A stretch of DNA of 64,000 nt from Eremophila alpestris peregrina (taxonomy: Eukaryota > Chordata > Aves > Passeriformes > Alaudidae). Location: contig WMCF01000059.1 in NCBI GenBank assembly GCA_009792885.1, positions 3,857,241 to 3,921,240 on the forward strand. The letters run 5' to 3'. The notes under the pieces were generated by a model. The model was given only the letters and a program-made list of their open reading frames with translations, was not told where the DNA came from and searched no databases. This document shows, in pieces, positions 29,851 through 41,763 of this stretch. The position numbers and the translations under genes were made by a program. How positions within the stretch are numbered: the stretch's first letter is position 1; every line of letters starts with the position of its first letter.

Positions 29851-30260
29851 GCCCGGTGCCGATTCCCGGACGCCCGCGGGCGGCGTCGCTCCAGCGCCAG
29901 TCCCGGTGCACGCCCCCGGTGAGGCCGGCGGGCCGAGGTGCGCGAGTCCTGGTGCGCGCCCCCGGGGAGGCGGGGCGGGCCGAGGTGCGCGAATCCTGGT
30001 GCGCGCCCCCGGGGAGGCCGGGCGGGCCGAGGTGCGCGGGCGGGGCCGCGGGCGGGGCCTCCCGGTGGCGGGCGGAGCCTGGCGGAGCCGCCGCACGCGA
30101 GCCCGGAGGGGCCGGGGCTGCCGCAGCGCCGCGCAGGTCCCGCCGCCCGCCCCGCACCGACCGCTCCCCTCCGCGCCCGCCCCGCACCGAGCGCTGCTCT
30201 CCCCGCCCGCTCGGACCGCAGCGCAGCGCACCGCGCGGCTCCTGCCCGCCGCCCCGGCCG
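29840..30260 (+). promoter_or_regulatory. SYT2: SYT2 CpG-island promoter and noncoding first exon
   Basis: A very CpG-rich block with GC boxes ends in CCCCGGCCG and a consensus donor GTAAGT at 30261, on the plus strand. The next compatible acceptor with an open SYT2 start is at 44821, which makes this the likely 5'UTR exon. The transcription start cannot be fixed by reading. The whole block from 29973 reappears after the N gap. Confidence 0.6.
29905..30043 (+). repeat. Three-copy 46-47-bp GC-rich tandem repeat
   Basis: Units begin at 29905, 29951 and 29998, each starting GGTGC(A/G)CGCCCCCGG and ending around GGCCGAGGTGCGCG. The start of the duplicated assembly block (29973) falls inside unit 2. 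Confidence 0.85.
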
Positions 30261-31081
30261 GTAAGTGCCCGTCCGCACTCCCGCCGAAGTTTCCCCCGGT
30301 GCCGCAGCGGCGCTGGCTCTGCGGGACGGGGCCACCCGAGCTCTCGCCGAGCCCGTCCCGGCGCTGCCGCTCGAGGTGTGATCGTCCGCCGTGGGGTGGG
30401 ATGGAGTACTCGCCGCGGACACCGGGTAGTGCACCTCGCCGTGTCCCGGCGCTGGGAGAGAGGCAGGGACCTGCGCTTTTCCCGGGCACTCATCCCGGGA
30501 CACGGGTCCCAGAGCTGCCCAACGCCCGGAGGCTCCGTCCTCCGCTGGGGATGGAGCCTGGAGGGGTTGAGAGGGGGACGGCCAGTGGTGCAGGAGGCTG
30601 CGGAACTGGCGGGGAGCACCCAGGGGCGTGGGGACCCTTCGGAAGGCGTGAGACCCCCTGGGAATGCGGGGCCATCCCGGGGATGCCGCGCGGTGCCGCC
30701 GGGTCAAAGGTGCCCTCTGGGCGCTGCGGGATGCTCCAGCTCCTCCATCCCTGCGGATGCCGGACAACGGGTGCCCTTGGGGGGCTGGCCCCGGGAGTGG
30801 CGGGGCGCGGGGCTGTTCCCGCAGCATTGCGGGGAACCCACCCTGGTGCTGGGAACCCAGGGAGCGGCGTGGCCCCAGCGTGGGCAGCTACAAGCCCCGC
30901 TGCACTGACGGCTTCTTCGTAGCGGCCTGGCCGGGAGCCAGCTCCAGACAAACCTTTCGTCTGGATTCCCCCGCCGTGGCTACACCATCTCCGGGATCCT
31001 CCAGCACTCCCTACGCTGGCTGGATGCCGTCAGGGTGCAGCCGTGCAGAGGGGTTCAGTCCAGCGCCGGGGATGCCACGCT
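29973..31081. repeat. Copy 1 of 1,109-bp duplicated block (contig end)
   Basis: Sequence identical, as far as I can read, to 31092-32200 (offset 1,119). It ends exactly at the N gap. Interpreted as the tail of the left contig. Confidence 0.93.
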
Positions 31082-31091
31082 NNNNNNNNNN
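31082..31091. other. Assembly gap (10 N)
   Basis: Ten undetermined bases of fixed small size between two identical 1.1-kb blocks; the size is most likely arbitrary. Confidence 0.99.
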
Positions 31092-32200
31092 GGGCGGGCC
31101 GAGGTGCGCGAATCCTGGTGCGCGCCCCCGGGGAGGCCGGGCGGGCCGAGGTGCGCGGGCGGGGCCGCGGGCGGGGCCTCCCGGTGGCGGGCGGAGCCTG
31201 GCGGAGCCGCCGCACGCGAGCCCGGAGGGGCCGGGGCTGCCGCAGCGCCGCGCAGGTCCCGCCGCCCGCCCCGCACCGACCGCTCCCCTCCGCGCCCGCC
31301 CCGCACCGAGCGCTGCTCTCCCCGCCCGCTCGGACCGCAGCGCAGCGCACCGCGCGGCTCCTGCCCGCCGCCCCGGCCGGTAAGTGCCCGTCCGCACTCC
31401 CGCCGAAGTTTCCCCCGGTGCCGCAGCGGCGCTGGCTCTGCGGGACGGGGCCACCCGAGCTCTCGCCGAGCCCGTCCCGGCGCTGCCGCTCGAGGTGTGA
31501 TCGTCCGCCGTGGGGTGGGATGGAGTACTCGCCGCGGACACCGGGTAGTGCACCTCGCCGTGTCCCGGCGCTGGGAGAGAGGCAGGGACCTGCGCTTTTC
31601 CCGGGCACTCATCCCGGGACACGGGTCCCAGAGCTGCCCAACGCCCGGAGGCTCCGTCCTCCGCTGGGGATGGAGCCTGGAGGGGTTGAGAGGGGGACGG
31701 CCAGTGGTGCAGGAGGCTGCGGAACTGGCGGGGAGCACCCAGGGGCGTGGGGACCCTTCGGAAGGCGTGAGACCCCCTGGGAATGCGGGGCCATCCCGGG
31801 GATGCCGCGCGGTGCCGCCGGGTCAAAGGTGCCCTCTGGGCGCTGCGGGATGCTCCAGCTCCTCCATCCCTGCGGATGCCGGACAACGGGTGCCCTTGGG
31901 GGGCTGGCCCCGGGAGTGGCGGGGCGCGGGGCTGTTCCCGCAGCATTGCGGGGAACCCACCCTGGTGCTGGGAACCCAGGGAGCGGCGTGGCCCCAGCGT
32001 GGGCAGCTACAAGCCCCGCTGCACTGACGGCTTCTTCGTAGCGGCCTGGCCGGGAGCCAGCTCCAGACAAACCTTTCGTCTGGATTCCCCCGCCGTGGCT
32101 ACACCATCTCCGGGATCCTCCAGCACTCCCTACGCTGGCTGGATGCCGTCAGGGTGCAGCCGTGCAGAGGGGTTCAGTCCAGCGCCGGGGATGCCACGCT
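31092..32200. repeat. Copy 2 of 1,109-bp duplicated block (contig start)
   Basis: Starts immediately after the gap inside the 47-bp repeat and repeats the SYT2 first-exon region, including a second GTAAGT donor at 31380. After 32200 the sequence becomes unique. Most likely an unmerged overlap rather than a true second promoter. Confidence 0.93.
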
Positions 32201-33924
32201 GGGGTGCCGCAGCCCTTGCTGTGCCCAGCACATTGCTGCTCCCCTCAGCCTAGTTTTAAAGAGTGATCCCAAAGGAGCTCTGCAAATTGCGCAGGGGACA
32301 GGCAGCGTTGCAAGGTGACAGTGGCATAGATGGGGGGGGGGGAGAGATACAAGTCTGTGTCACCCATCGCTTCGTGGTCTCCAACTGTATCAGTGCCTCT
32401 GTGTTTCTCTGCACGGGCGCTCCTTGGCGCAGCGCTCTTCCGTCCTCTGAGTGAGAGTGGCCGGGGTGCTGCGGGGTGTCACCCACTGCAGAGTGTCCGA
32501 CAGCACAACCTCCTGCGCTGTGGAGCTGCAGGGCGCTGCTGGACTCCCCGCCTGCTCCTCTGCTGCAGCAAAACTTCAGTCCTGAGCGCAGGCTGGCTGG
32601 TACGCGAGGTGCTGCTGCAGCGGTGTTACTCCTGCACGCACCGAGCGGCAGCGCAGCCGCCGGCAGGAGTCTCCAGTCTGCTGCATTATTCTTCGCTAGC
32701 ACAGAGGCTCGGCCGCACGCTGCCGAGGGCTGCCGGACCCCCGGGCACCCCCGGGGCATCCCCGGGGCTCCGCGCCCTTGCGGCGCCTGGGTGCTTTTGG
32801 CCGCATGGTTGGGGTGGGAGAAAGTGTGGCCTGCGGTGGTCCGTGTGCAGGGGGAGTGTGAAGCATCAAGGGGGAGGTGATGCACCCAAGGTCATCGAGG
32901 CCAGCAGTGGCAGTGGGTGTCACCTATGCTGCTCGAGAACAGCACAACTCAGCAAAACACCCCAGTGCCCCCAAACCCAAGAGCCTCTCTTGCTTATGGG
33001 TGTATTGCAGGAATGGGTCTGACCTTGCCCGATCCCCTGGCACTTTGCCTGGCCTCCCATGGTGAGCACCGCTGCCCCGCCTGCTGGGAGGCAGCCTGAA
33101 GCCCCGGTGCCCCCGATTCTGCAGGGCGAGGACAAGTCCCTCGCTGCCGTGAGCCCGTGAGCCCAGCGCTGGCAGTGGCGGTGAGCAGCACCGGCGGCGC
33201 TGCATTGCTGCCGGGCCGCCCGGGCTCTGCACCCCCTGCCCACAGTGCCCGCGGTCCCAGAGGAGGGAGGACACACAAATACAGTCATACAGACCCTCAT
33301 AGATGTACACGGATATACATTATAAATATGGTTGGGAAAGAGGTTTCCAAACACAGCCAGTGTGGTATTTGCTGCTGGCTGCTCCTGTAGGAGCTGCCTC
33401 CTGCTCCATAAGCCCCAGGGATGGTCACTGGGCTAGAGCTAGAGGCCACTGAAGTGAGCCGGGACTCCTGCTCCCCCGCAGGTCCTTCCTCCAGTTCACC
33501 ATGGTTCTGGCAAAGTCCCAGCTCTGGGAGCCGGATGACTGCAGCTCCTCATTATGACTGGAGTTTCTCCTTCCCCGGGCTGCGCAGAGAGCTGTGAGCT
33601 GGCAGCCGTGCTGTCCACCACCAGGATCAATGCCCAGTGTACAGATGGGACCCAGTGCTCACTAGTTTAAAATCCTGTATTTTTTAATTCCCTGCTCCTG
33701 GCAGTTCCACTCGACACTGTGCCTGGCTGTGCTCCTCCTGGCCTGGTGGCCACCAGCACTTTCCCTGTGCCAGTTATCTGGAGCTGCTGGTAAATGCAAT
33801 CGGCAAAATGCTTTTGCCCTTGGCTGCGGTTGGCCTTTCCCTCCTGGATGAACACCCAGCCCTTCCCTGGCTCATGCCCTCGGCTCAGCTCCTGTGTGAG
33901 CCTGCGTTCCCCAAAGCACTCTTT

Positions 33925-34115
33925 GATTATTAGCCCTAATAATTGTGTTATCGCATTGACTGGACTGTTTCAGATGCCAAAGCTAATTTTGCTCTTCATG
34001 CCTTCCTTCATCAGTAATGGGATTTTGATAACATCACGCATCCAAAAGTATTGGATAAACTTGGCATAATTCCCCATTTATTAATTAAACCGTAAATTAG
34101 GCAGCGTGCGTCTGG
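33925..34115. promoter_or_regulatory. AT-rich candidate conserved element in SYT2 intron 1
   Basis: A clear AT-rich island in GC-rich surroundings, with CCTAATAATTG, AGCTAATTTTG and TTATTAATTAAACCGTAAATTA. Such islands often mark conserved neural enhancers; conservation was not testable here. Confidence 0.35.
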
Positions 34116-37100
34116 AATCTGAATGCCCCAAACTGGTGTGATCCTGCAGCTGGGGATGGTGCTGGCCCGTTCCTGTCAGCCCTGGGATGTGGGATCCTGG
34201 TGTCTCCTGCTGAGTCTGGGAGCTGCCCCATCCCAGTGGGACTGCCTGCTCCATCGCTTCCTGCATGCTGGAAGTTGTGGTGTTTCATCAGCTCTGGTGT
34301 TTGGAGTAGGAACCGTGTTGTCTCTGAATTTAGCTCATGGTCAGCAGTCAGAGTCTGGCAGAGCTCCCTGTGCCCCCAGGGTGGCTCTGCGGGTGCTGGT
34401 GCTTTGGGAGGGGTTACTGCAGCCAGCTTGGTCAGTACATGTGGCTGTGCTGGGCTGTGCCAAATTCCTGCCGTCTGGAGCCACATCCCGCTCTCCCACA
34501 CAGGCGGTTGCCTGACTGTTGCACTAAACCCATCCCCACCGGCTGTCTGTGGCCCTACTGCCCTGGAAGGCACTGACAGAGTGTCCTTCTCTTTGTGCAT
34601 CTTAAGGAAAGCTGGTGTGGTTTAATTAATCCGGGGTGTTTCGTGCTTCCCAGCTTTTCCCAGCCCTGCAGGGTGCAGCAGATGTGGACTCTGGGCTTGT
34701 GCATTCCTGGGGATATGGGGAAACCGGGAGCAAAGTGGGTGCTTGTGGCATGAGGTGTAGGTGGGTGCTGTGGGGTGCAATGGTTGGGTCCAAGTCCTGA
34801 GTCCGTGCTGAGCTGGAGGTGGCCTGGGGGGACTGTCCTGCTGCCAGGGACCTGGGGAGCTGCCCTGGGAACAGAGCAGCTGAATCTCCATGGCTTCAGC
34901 TCGCATTGGGAGTGTCTGTGAGCAGCAGGATGCCCAAGATATGCCTGTGTCCCAGCTGGTTTGGGATCAGCAGAGCTGATCATGCAGCTGACATTCTGGT
35001 AGTGCTGACATGGGATGAGGCATCCCTGACTCCTGTGAGCCTCATAGGGTGCCTCACACCCCAGCAATTCCACCAAAACACCAGGGAGGTGGGATCAGGC
35101 TCCAAACTGCTCAGCATTGTCTCAGGGATATGCCTCCTACCTTCCCCTGCAGGACACAGGGTGCTCCTGGAGACATGCTGGAACTGAGGGCTGCTGGTTC
35201 TGGGGGACCCCAAGTGGCACCACAGCTCCCACCGGCCTCAAGCAGAGGATTCAAGGAAGAAAACAACCCCAAATTTCAGAGCCATGTGTAGAATTACAAG
35301 CACATGGACTCTCTGTGGGCTCTGTTGCTGTCTTGCTCTGTTCCCAGGGGAGTCCCAGGGTTTTCTCCTGGAACTAAGGCCTGGCAGAGCTGTGTTAGTG
35401 CCTGGGATGAAGCTGCTGGCTTGTGCCCACAGTGCCCATGCAGCATTGTGACACCACTGGCAGCAGCCTGGCACGGGCACTGCCTGGTGCCGCAGTGAGC
35501 TGAGTGTGGCTGTGCCGGGAGAGCCCAGCACAAACCTGCTGGAATGGCCTGGGGATGGGGCAGCATAAACTGCAAGGGATGGTGTAGCATAACTGCAAGG
35601 GAAGCTGTTCAGGAACCAGGGTGGTTTGCATCTGGGCGCTTCAGGTTTTTCCAGGGGAGTATCAACCTTCTCCAGGATGCACCGGTGGAGCAGCTCCTCT
35701 GTGCAGCCCTGAAAGTGTGTGTTGTTGTGCTTGTGCTGACAAAACGCTTGGAGTCACACAGGGATGCAGTTCAGAGGGGCTGGGCAGGGACAGAGGACAC
35801 CCCTGTGGTGCTCAGGGACTGTGCTCATCACCCCAGCTGCACTCCCGCATCTCCCAATGACATTTCTCCATCTGCACAAGGTTTATTCATGGAAGTTAGT
35901 CCTGTGTCCTGGCCTTGGTGGGGCTTTGTGCCACAACAAAATCCCCTGGGTTGATATGACGCTGTGTCCTTGCTGATCTCATCATTGTGCTTCCTCCATT
36001 CCCTTTGCCACTCCAAATGCCACAAGGCTGGATGGCCCTGGGGACACAGAGCTCAATTCTGCCTCTGGGCTCTCTGTGCCTTGGAGCTGGGTAAGCAGCA
36101 CCAGCATTGCTCCCACAGGCATCCAGTCCTGGGGGACTGAGCCCAGGCTGACAGGGAGGAGGGGGATGAGCATTGCTGGGAGCTCCCCAGGGCTGGGAGA
36201 TGGTTTCCTGGATTCTAACACCAGCCCATCAAGACCTCGTGCTTGGCTGGGAGCTGTGGAGATCTCCCTGGAGCCTCCCCCTGGAAGTGGCCCCTGGTGG
36301 CTTGTGTCTGCTTGTGTGGCCCGTCCGCAGAGCCGGGGAGCAGCACAGGGTGTGTGCTCCCTGTTCCCGTCTGCCATCGATCCACCACCTCTCAGCTCGC
36401 TCCTGGAGCCACTTCTGGCTCTTCCCCAGGAGCTGACCTGGCTCCTTTGCTCCCCTCCCATGCCCATCTGGAGCCATCAGCGTGGCACAGGGCCATGGCT
36501 GGCAGTTGCCAGCAGTGTGGCCGTGGTGCTGACAGTGTGATGCCCACCCGGGAGGGCAGAACTCGGAACTCTTGGCTGTGTGGTGGATTCAAAGTGCCAG
36601 GGCAGCTCATCCCATCACCATCTGGTGCCCTATTTAGCTGATCTTATGTTGCCTTCAGAGCAAGACACTGCTGCCACGGCATCGCAGTGCTGGGGAGTGG
36701 GCTGGGCTCTGGCAGCACCTGGAACCTGTGTTTTGGGAGGCTTCTTTGGCCATTCATGGCTCTGTGTGCCAAGGGTGGGCTGCCTGTGCTGCCTGGGTTT
36801 GGGGTGAGCCTGCTGGTTTGCTGTGACAGTGGTCAGTGCCGTGTGGGATGTTCCATATGCTCTGCTGTCCTTGGCCACAGCTGTGTCCCCACAGCTCAGG
36901 AGACTGTGGTGTCCAGCATCCCCAGCTGCCTTTTCTACCACGGTGGCACATGGCATGAGCCAAAACCCTCTGGATCAAGTGCTGATGGTGAGTGGTGCCT
37001 GCAGCCCCTGCAGCATTCCTTTGGGATGAAAGAGCAGAGTAGCAGTGATGGGAGACAGTGGGAAGCAGAAAGCCACAGTGGAGAGGGGGAGAAGGTGCTC

Positions 37101-37412
37101 ACCAGTCTCTTTGCAGTTGGCACCCAAATTTCAGGTGGCAGTGGCTGTGGCAGTGCCTGCCCTGGCTCCTGTGGGAGCCCTGGCACCAGTCCCAGCTCAG
37201 CTCCCTCCTGCCCTTCCTTCCTGGGGCAGTTGCAAACCAGAGCCAGGGCCTGATCCCTCTAGAAAAAGTGGGCTTTGGGGAATCAGCACCTCTGGGTGCA
37301 GGCAAGGCTCTGAGAGCCCAGCAGTGAATCCTTCTCTCCTCTGGTGTGTCGGGCACTGGCGTCGTGGGCTGTCATTGCCCTCGTCCCCTGTTTCATCTCA
37401 GTGCTGTTCTGG

Positions 37413-37481
37413 TTTTGGAGGCAAAGGCACAGAATTTTGCCTTTGCCTCCAAAATGCTGTTCTCATTTTGGAGGCAAAGGC
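37413..37481. repeat. Perfect 17-bp inverted repeat plus third copy
   Basis: Left arm TTTTGGAGGCAAAGGCA (37413-37429), 8-base loop, exact reverse-complement arm (37438-37454), then a further direct copy of the left arm starting near 37465. Confidence 0.9.
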
Positions 37482-38574
37482 ATCCCTGAGCTGCCTCACT
37501 GGGCACCCTGACATTGGTGGGTGCCAGCAGTGGTCCCCATGCAGAGAGGTGTCCCTGGGTAGGGATAAACCCGCCATCTCCCTGGGTCACAATGCTTTGG
37601 GGGGCCCTGCCTTTGCTGAGGAGCACCCCAATACCTGGTGGGTACCCCAGTCCCTTGTGAGCCAGGGGCTGAGTCTCCTTCCTTGAGGCCAGGGGCTCTG
37701 TGATGAGGAGCCCAGATTCCAGCTGTGGGGCAGCGAGGCAGGGCTCATCCCCAGCTGTGCAGTGTGGTGCCCTCCTCGAATTACTCATCCCTGGGGAAGA
37801 GCCTGTGGTTGGGGCTGCTGAACCCCAGCAAGTCGTTATTTTTAATCAGCTGAGTGGGAGCTGGTGGGTGATGAGGCCATGAGTGGAGTGTGCTGTGGTG
37901 GGGAGGAGGGTGCTGGCCAGCTCTGGTCCCATCCAGAGATGCTGCTGGAGCCTCCAGGATGGGCAGTGCAGGGTCCTGGTGAGGTCTGGTGGCTGTTGCT
38001 GTCACTGTCAGAGGTGGGGGAATGCTGGGCTTCAGCTCTGCTCAGGGATTTCCTCTCTCAGGGTGCTGCTTCCCATGCTGTGCCTCAGTTTCCCTTGGAG
38101 GGTGGGGGTGTCTGGCCAGTGGCACCTGCTCATACATGGCTTTGGGGACAGGAAAATATGTCCCTGTGAGGGTGATGTTTCAGCAGCTCAGGTCCTGTGA
38201 TGCCACTTGCTACCAGAGTATCCTCACCCCATCACACCCCTCAGCTACAGGAACACCCTCCCCTGAAATGTGTGGAGCTGGGGGAGCAGAGACTCCCCTT
38301 GCCCTCAGCACAGTGGATCAGGCTGGGAGTGTGGGGGGATCCTGAAGGCTGCTCCACCATCCTGGGTGCTGAGGGTCTGATCTGGCATCGCTGGTGCAGC
38401 TGCTGTGGTGTTGTGCTGGGGCTGGGGAACAGGGATGAGATTCCAGGGTTTGCTGGGCTCTTGCTGAGTCCCTTTGCACCAGGGTCCTGCAGCATCTCCC
38501 CACCCAGCACCCCTCTCCCCTCCCTCCTCCCTGATCCTTTGGTCTGGTGCCTTCACACATCCCTTGCCAGTAAT

Positions 38575-38640
38575 TCTCTGTTAATTAAATGACCATTAGA
38601 AGCCAAGTCATGTTTTTGCCTTAATTAGTCTCCTGTCTCA
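38575..38640. promoter_or_regulatory. Homeodomain-site cluster in SYT2 intron 1
   Basis: CTGTTAATTAAATGACCATTAG and CCTTAATTAGTCTCC occur within 65 bases of GC-rich intron. Candidate enhancer; function inferred only. Confidence 0.35.
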
Positions 38641-39129
38641 CCGCTGTGAGCTGAAACTCCGGCCCGGCATGTCCCCTCCGTGTCCCAGTCTGGGCCGATG
38701 GGAGCGCTGGGGAGTCAGGAGCGCCAGTGGGTCCGGCAGAGGTGGGACCTCCCCCTCAGCTCTTGTGCTCCTGACCCCAGAAGCAAAACACCTGCTGGCA
38801 TCAAAATCCAGATGGGGCACTGCCAAATATCTCAGCTGTACTCTGGAATCTCTGCTTCCCCCGGGCTGCACTGCAGGATTGTGCAGGCTCTGTAGTGCCC
38901 AGGCTTCCCGCTGGCGTTGGGGTGGGAGAGGTCTTGCCTTGAAACTGGATTTTCATTCACAGTCATCCAAGCCCTGGCACACGGCAGCATAGTTTTGGGG
39001 TCAGCTCCTCGTTCGTGGAGGTCTGGGGGGTTCCCACATCTCTGTCCCAACAGGACAGCTCAGACCTGGCTTTGCCATCCCGTAATGGAGCAATAACTCA
39101 TCGCTCTGAGCCCATGGTGGCACCGCCCT

Positions 39130-39143
39130 TCATTAGCTAATGA
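39130..39143. promoter_or_regulatory. 14-bp palindromic homeodomain-type site
   Basis: TCATTAGCTAATGA is a perfect palindrome with two TAAT cores. Further sites CTGCTAATTGCTGCC and CTCATTAATCTTC lie 130-160 bases downstream. Confidence 0.4.
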
Positions 39144-40779
39144 GGCTCCCCCCGCTCAGGGTCTCCCTGGGACACTTCATCCCTCTGGGCTGTGGGAGCC
39201 GGGTTGGGATCCCCGTCCCCATCTGCCCACACCCAGCCAATGCTCGGTCAGCGCCGGCCGCTGCTAATTGCTGCCTCAGCCTCATTAATCTTCATTTGTG
39301 GCTGTTCCTGTTCTCCATCATCCCTGCGGCCTTCACCTTCCTGGAGGGGAGAGGTTCCTGCTGCTGGAGGGGGGAGGTTCCTTCTGCCCCCGCAGAGGAG
39401 CAGCTGGATTCCCCAAAAGCCCTCACCCTGATGGGTACTGATCACCCTGGGTGCTGCCGTGTCCAGGGACATCCCGGTCCTTCTGTGCATCCCCAAATTC
39501 TCATCCTGGGTCTGGTCCTTTGCAGATCATCCTGGCTGATGAGAGCAACTTCCCATTGATTTCCTGCTTCTCCCTACATGGTCCTCAAAGCCCCCCAGCC
39601 AGTGAATCCTCCCCTCCATCCCTCCCCATCCCACCCAGACAGGGAGCTATTGCTGGGGCAGTGGATGCCCATGATGGGACCAGCTGTGGAGAAATCCCAA
39701 ATCCCCTTTTTTGTGCCAGGTGCTGCAGCAGCATAGAGGGGGGTCTCCTGGGATGGAGACTGATGGAGGAGGAGGGATGAAGGGATTTTTCAGTGCCTTC
39801 GCTGCTTTTCTGTATACAGGGAATGCCATGGGGATGGATGGGAATGGGATTGCTGGCTCCAGTCTGGGATTTACTTCCACCAGACCTTGGGGTGCTGCCA
39901 GCAAATGGAATGCAGCAAATGGAATATGTGAAAGGGAGGGGGACACCCCCACCTACTCTGCTCCCTAAAATCAGTGATGGAGCCAGGGAGGTTTGCCCCA
40001 GGAAGGGCTGGATTGGAGCTCAGTGCAGTCTCACAGGGTTCAGTATCAGCTTTAACCGGGGGGGAGGGGAAGGGGCAGACCTGGGGTGAATTTTGGGGCT
40101 GAGCCTGGAAGGAGTTTGCTGGATATAGCCCCTGGGGGCTCCTTCTAGGCCAGATGTTTGCAGCTGGGGGACACTGCCTGAGGGGGTACAGGGTAACACA
40201 TTGTGGGGTGCAGAAGGGTTTTAGGGGCTTGGGGGTGGTGCAGCATGCAAGTGCACGCATGAAATGGGGCTGGGGTGATGTTAGGGGGTCTGGGAAGCTG
40301 CTGCAGGCACAAGATATGGGATGTCCTCTGGGATGTGGGGGTGCTGCAGTAGTGGATTTGGGGTGCTGCACTGAGGGGTGCAGGATGAGGCATTGGGGGC
40401 TGCATTAGGGTAGAAATGCACTCTGAGGGTGATGGGTTTGGTGAGGTGCAGGGTTACACACCGGGGGGCTGGAGCAACAGGGAGCAAGGTAAAGCCCTGT
40501 GGGATAAAGCAGAGGTGGCAGCTCGGGGGCTGCGGGGACCCCACGACACAGGGGCAGTGTATGGAGGTGCCTGGGTGATGTGCCACCCTCTGCCCCGTGG
40601 GGTCTCTGCAGCAGCTGCCTGCCTGAAGCCCCCCCTGTCCCGCTCCATGGGGAGCTCCTGGCGGGGAGGGGTCCTACCATTCCCATCAGCCTCTCCTGAT
40701 GAGTGCTGCACCCCAGGGAGGGGCTGGGGGGATCCCCAAGGACCAGCAAGGCAGCAAGGGACCCCTTCCTCTAGCCAGT

Positions 40780-40880
40780 ATTTAATAATGATGCCTTAAC
40801 CCACGCTTCTTCTTCAGCCAAGGACTGATAGAAATGGTTAATTATAACCCTCATATTTTCTTTATGTCCGTAACCTGCGA
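40780..40880. promoter_or_regulatory. AT-rich candidate conserved element upstream of GC-rich block
   Basis: TATTTAATAATGATGCC, ATGGTTAATTATAACCC and CATATTTTC cluster just before a GC-rich segment. The sharp composition switch resembles an enhancer or promoter boundary. Confidence 0.35.
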
Positions 40881-40959
40881 TCTTGGCGGGGGCGGGGGGA
40901 TGGCGAGGAGCAGTGCGGGGTGGCGGGGAACAACTCCAAACCAGGCAGGAATAAAGAGG

Positions 40960-41401
40960 AAACTTGGAAGAACCGCAGCGAGTCCTCGGCAGCGGCAGCC
41001 CAGCGGGGTTTGGGGGTGTGGTGGGGATTTCGGGGGGGGCCGAGCTTCCTTCCCACCCGCACCGCCGGCCGCTCGGCCCCTCGCCAGCGGCTGCCGCAAC
41101 TTGCAAAGAGGAGGGGAAAAAAATTGCAAAAGGAATGAAAAAAAAAAAAAAAAAAGGCAGCGGAGCCGGAGCAGGACTGCAATGCAGTGCCGCAGCCGAG
41201 CCCGCACGGCCCCCGCCCGCTGCCGGAGACAGGGGGCTGGGACGGGCCCCCACCGACTGGGAATCTGCGCCGTGGGGTGGGAGCAGCTCTGCCCCCACAG
41301 CTCAGGGGTTGGGCTGCCCCGCTTGTGCCTGGTGGGGACAAGGGACGAGCCCGAGGACACCCAGTGAGGCGGTGACACAGTGGGCACTGGGACCCCCAGA
41401 G
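40960..41401 (+). promoter_or_regulatory. SYT2: Candidate alternative SYT2 promoter / first exon
   Basis: CpG-rich sequence around a run of about 19 A at 41138-41156, ending in a good donor CCCAGAG followed by GTGAGG at 41402. It could be a noncoding alternative first exon splicing to 44822. This is inference; no start site can be read. Confidence 0.3.
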
Positions 41402-41763
41402 GTGAGGGGACATCCCCGAGATCACACTGCCCCACTGCTTGCTCTCCCTGCCCCACACACTGCCCCAGTGCCTGCCCTCCCAGCCTCCCATCCCCCTGAG
41501 ATGCCCAGGCTGCCCCCATGGCACTGCCCCCCCCTGCCCTGTCCATGCGGATCAAAGTTTAGGTCCTTCGCTTGGGGGTGCAGGATCAGCCCCCCTCCCC
41601 CATGGCAGGGGCTGCAGCCCCCAAGTGCTGTGAGGAGTTTGTCATTTGGAGGGGGAGCAGCAACAGGGTCTCCATTGGTTGGCTCCCCGCAGGCCCCTCC
41701 CGGGCCTCAGTTTCCCCCGGGCCTCGGCTCTGCCAGCGCCCGCCCGGTGAGCACCACGAGGGA

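Noticed and set aside
29465..30827. Long minus-strand open frames (over 380 codons) across the SYT2 CpG island
   Set aside because: Arg/Pro/Ala-rich translation of CpG-island and tandem-repeat sequence; the same frames recur in the duplicated copy. No conserved domain or splice support.
41138..41156. Poly-A run as the tail of a processed pseudogene
   Set aside because: The sequence upstream is CpG-rich with no recognisable mRNA-like frame, and no target-site duplication is visible.
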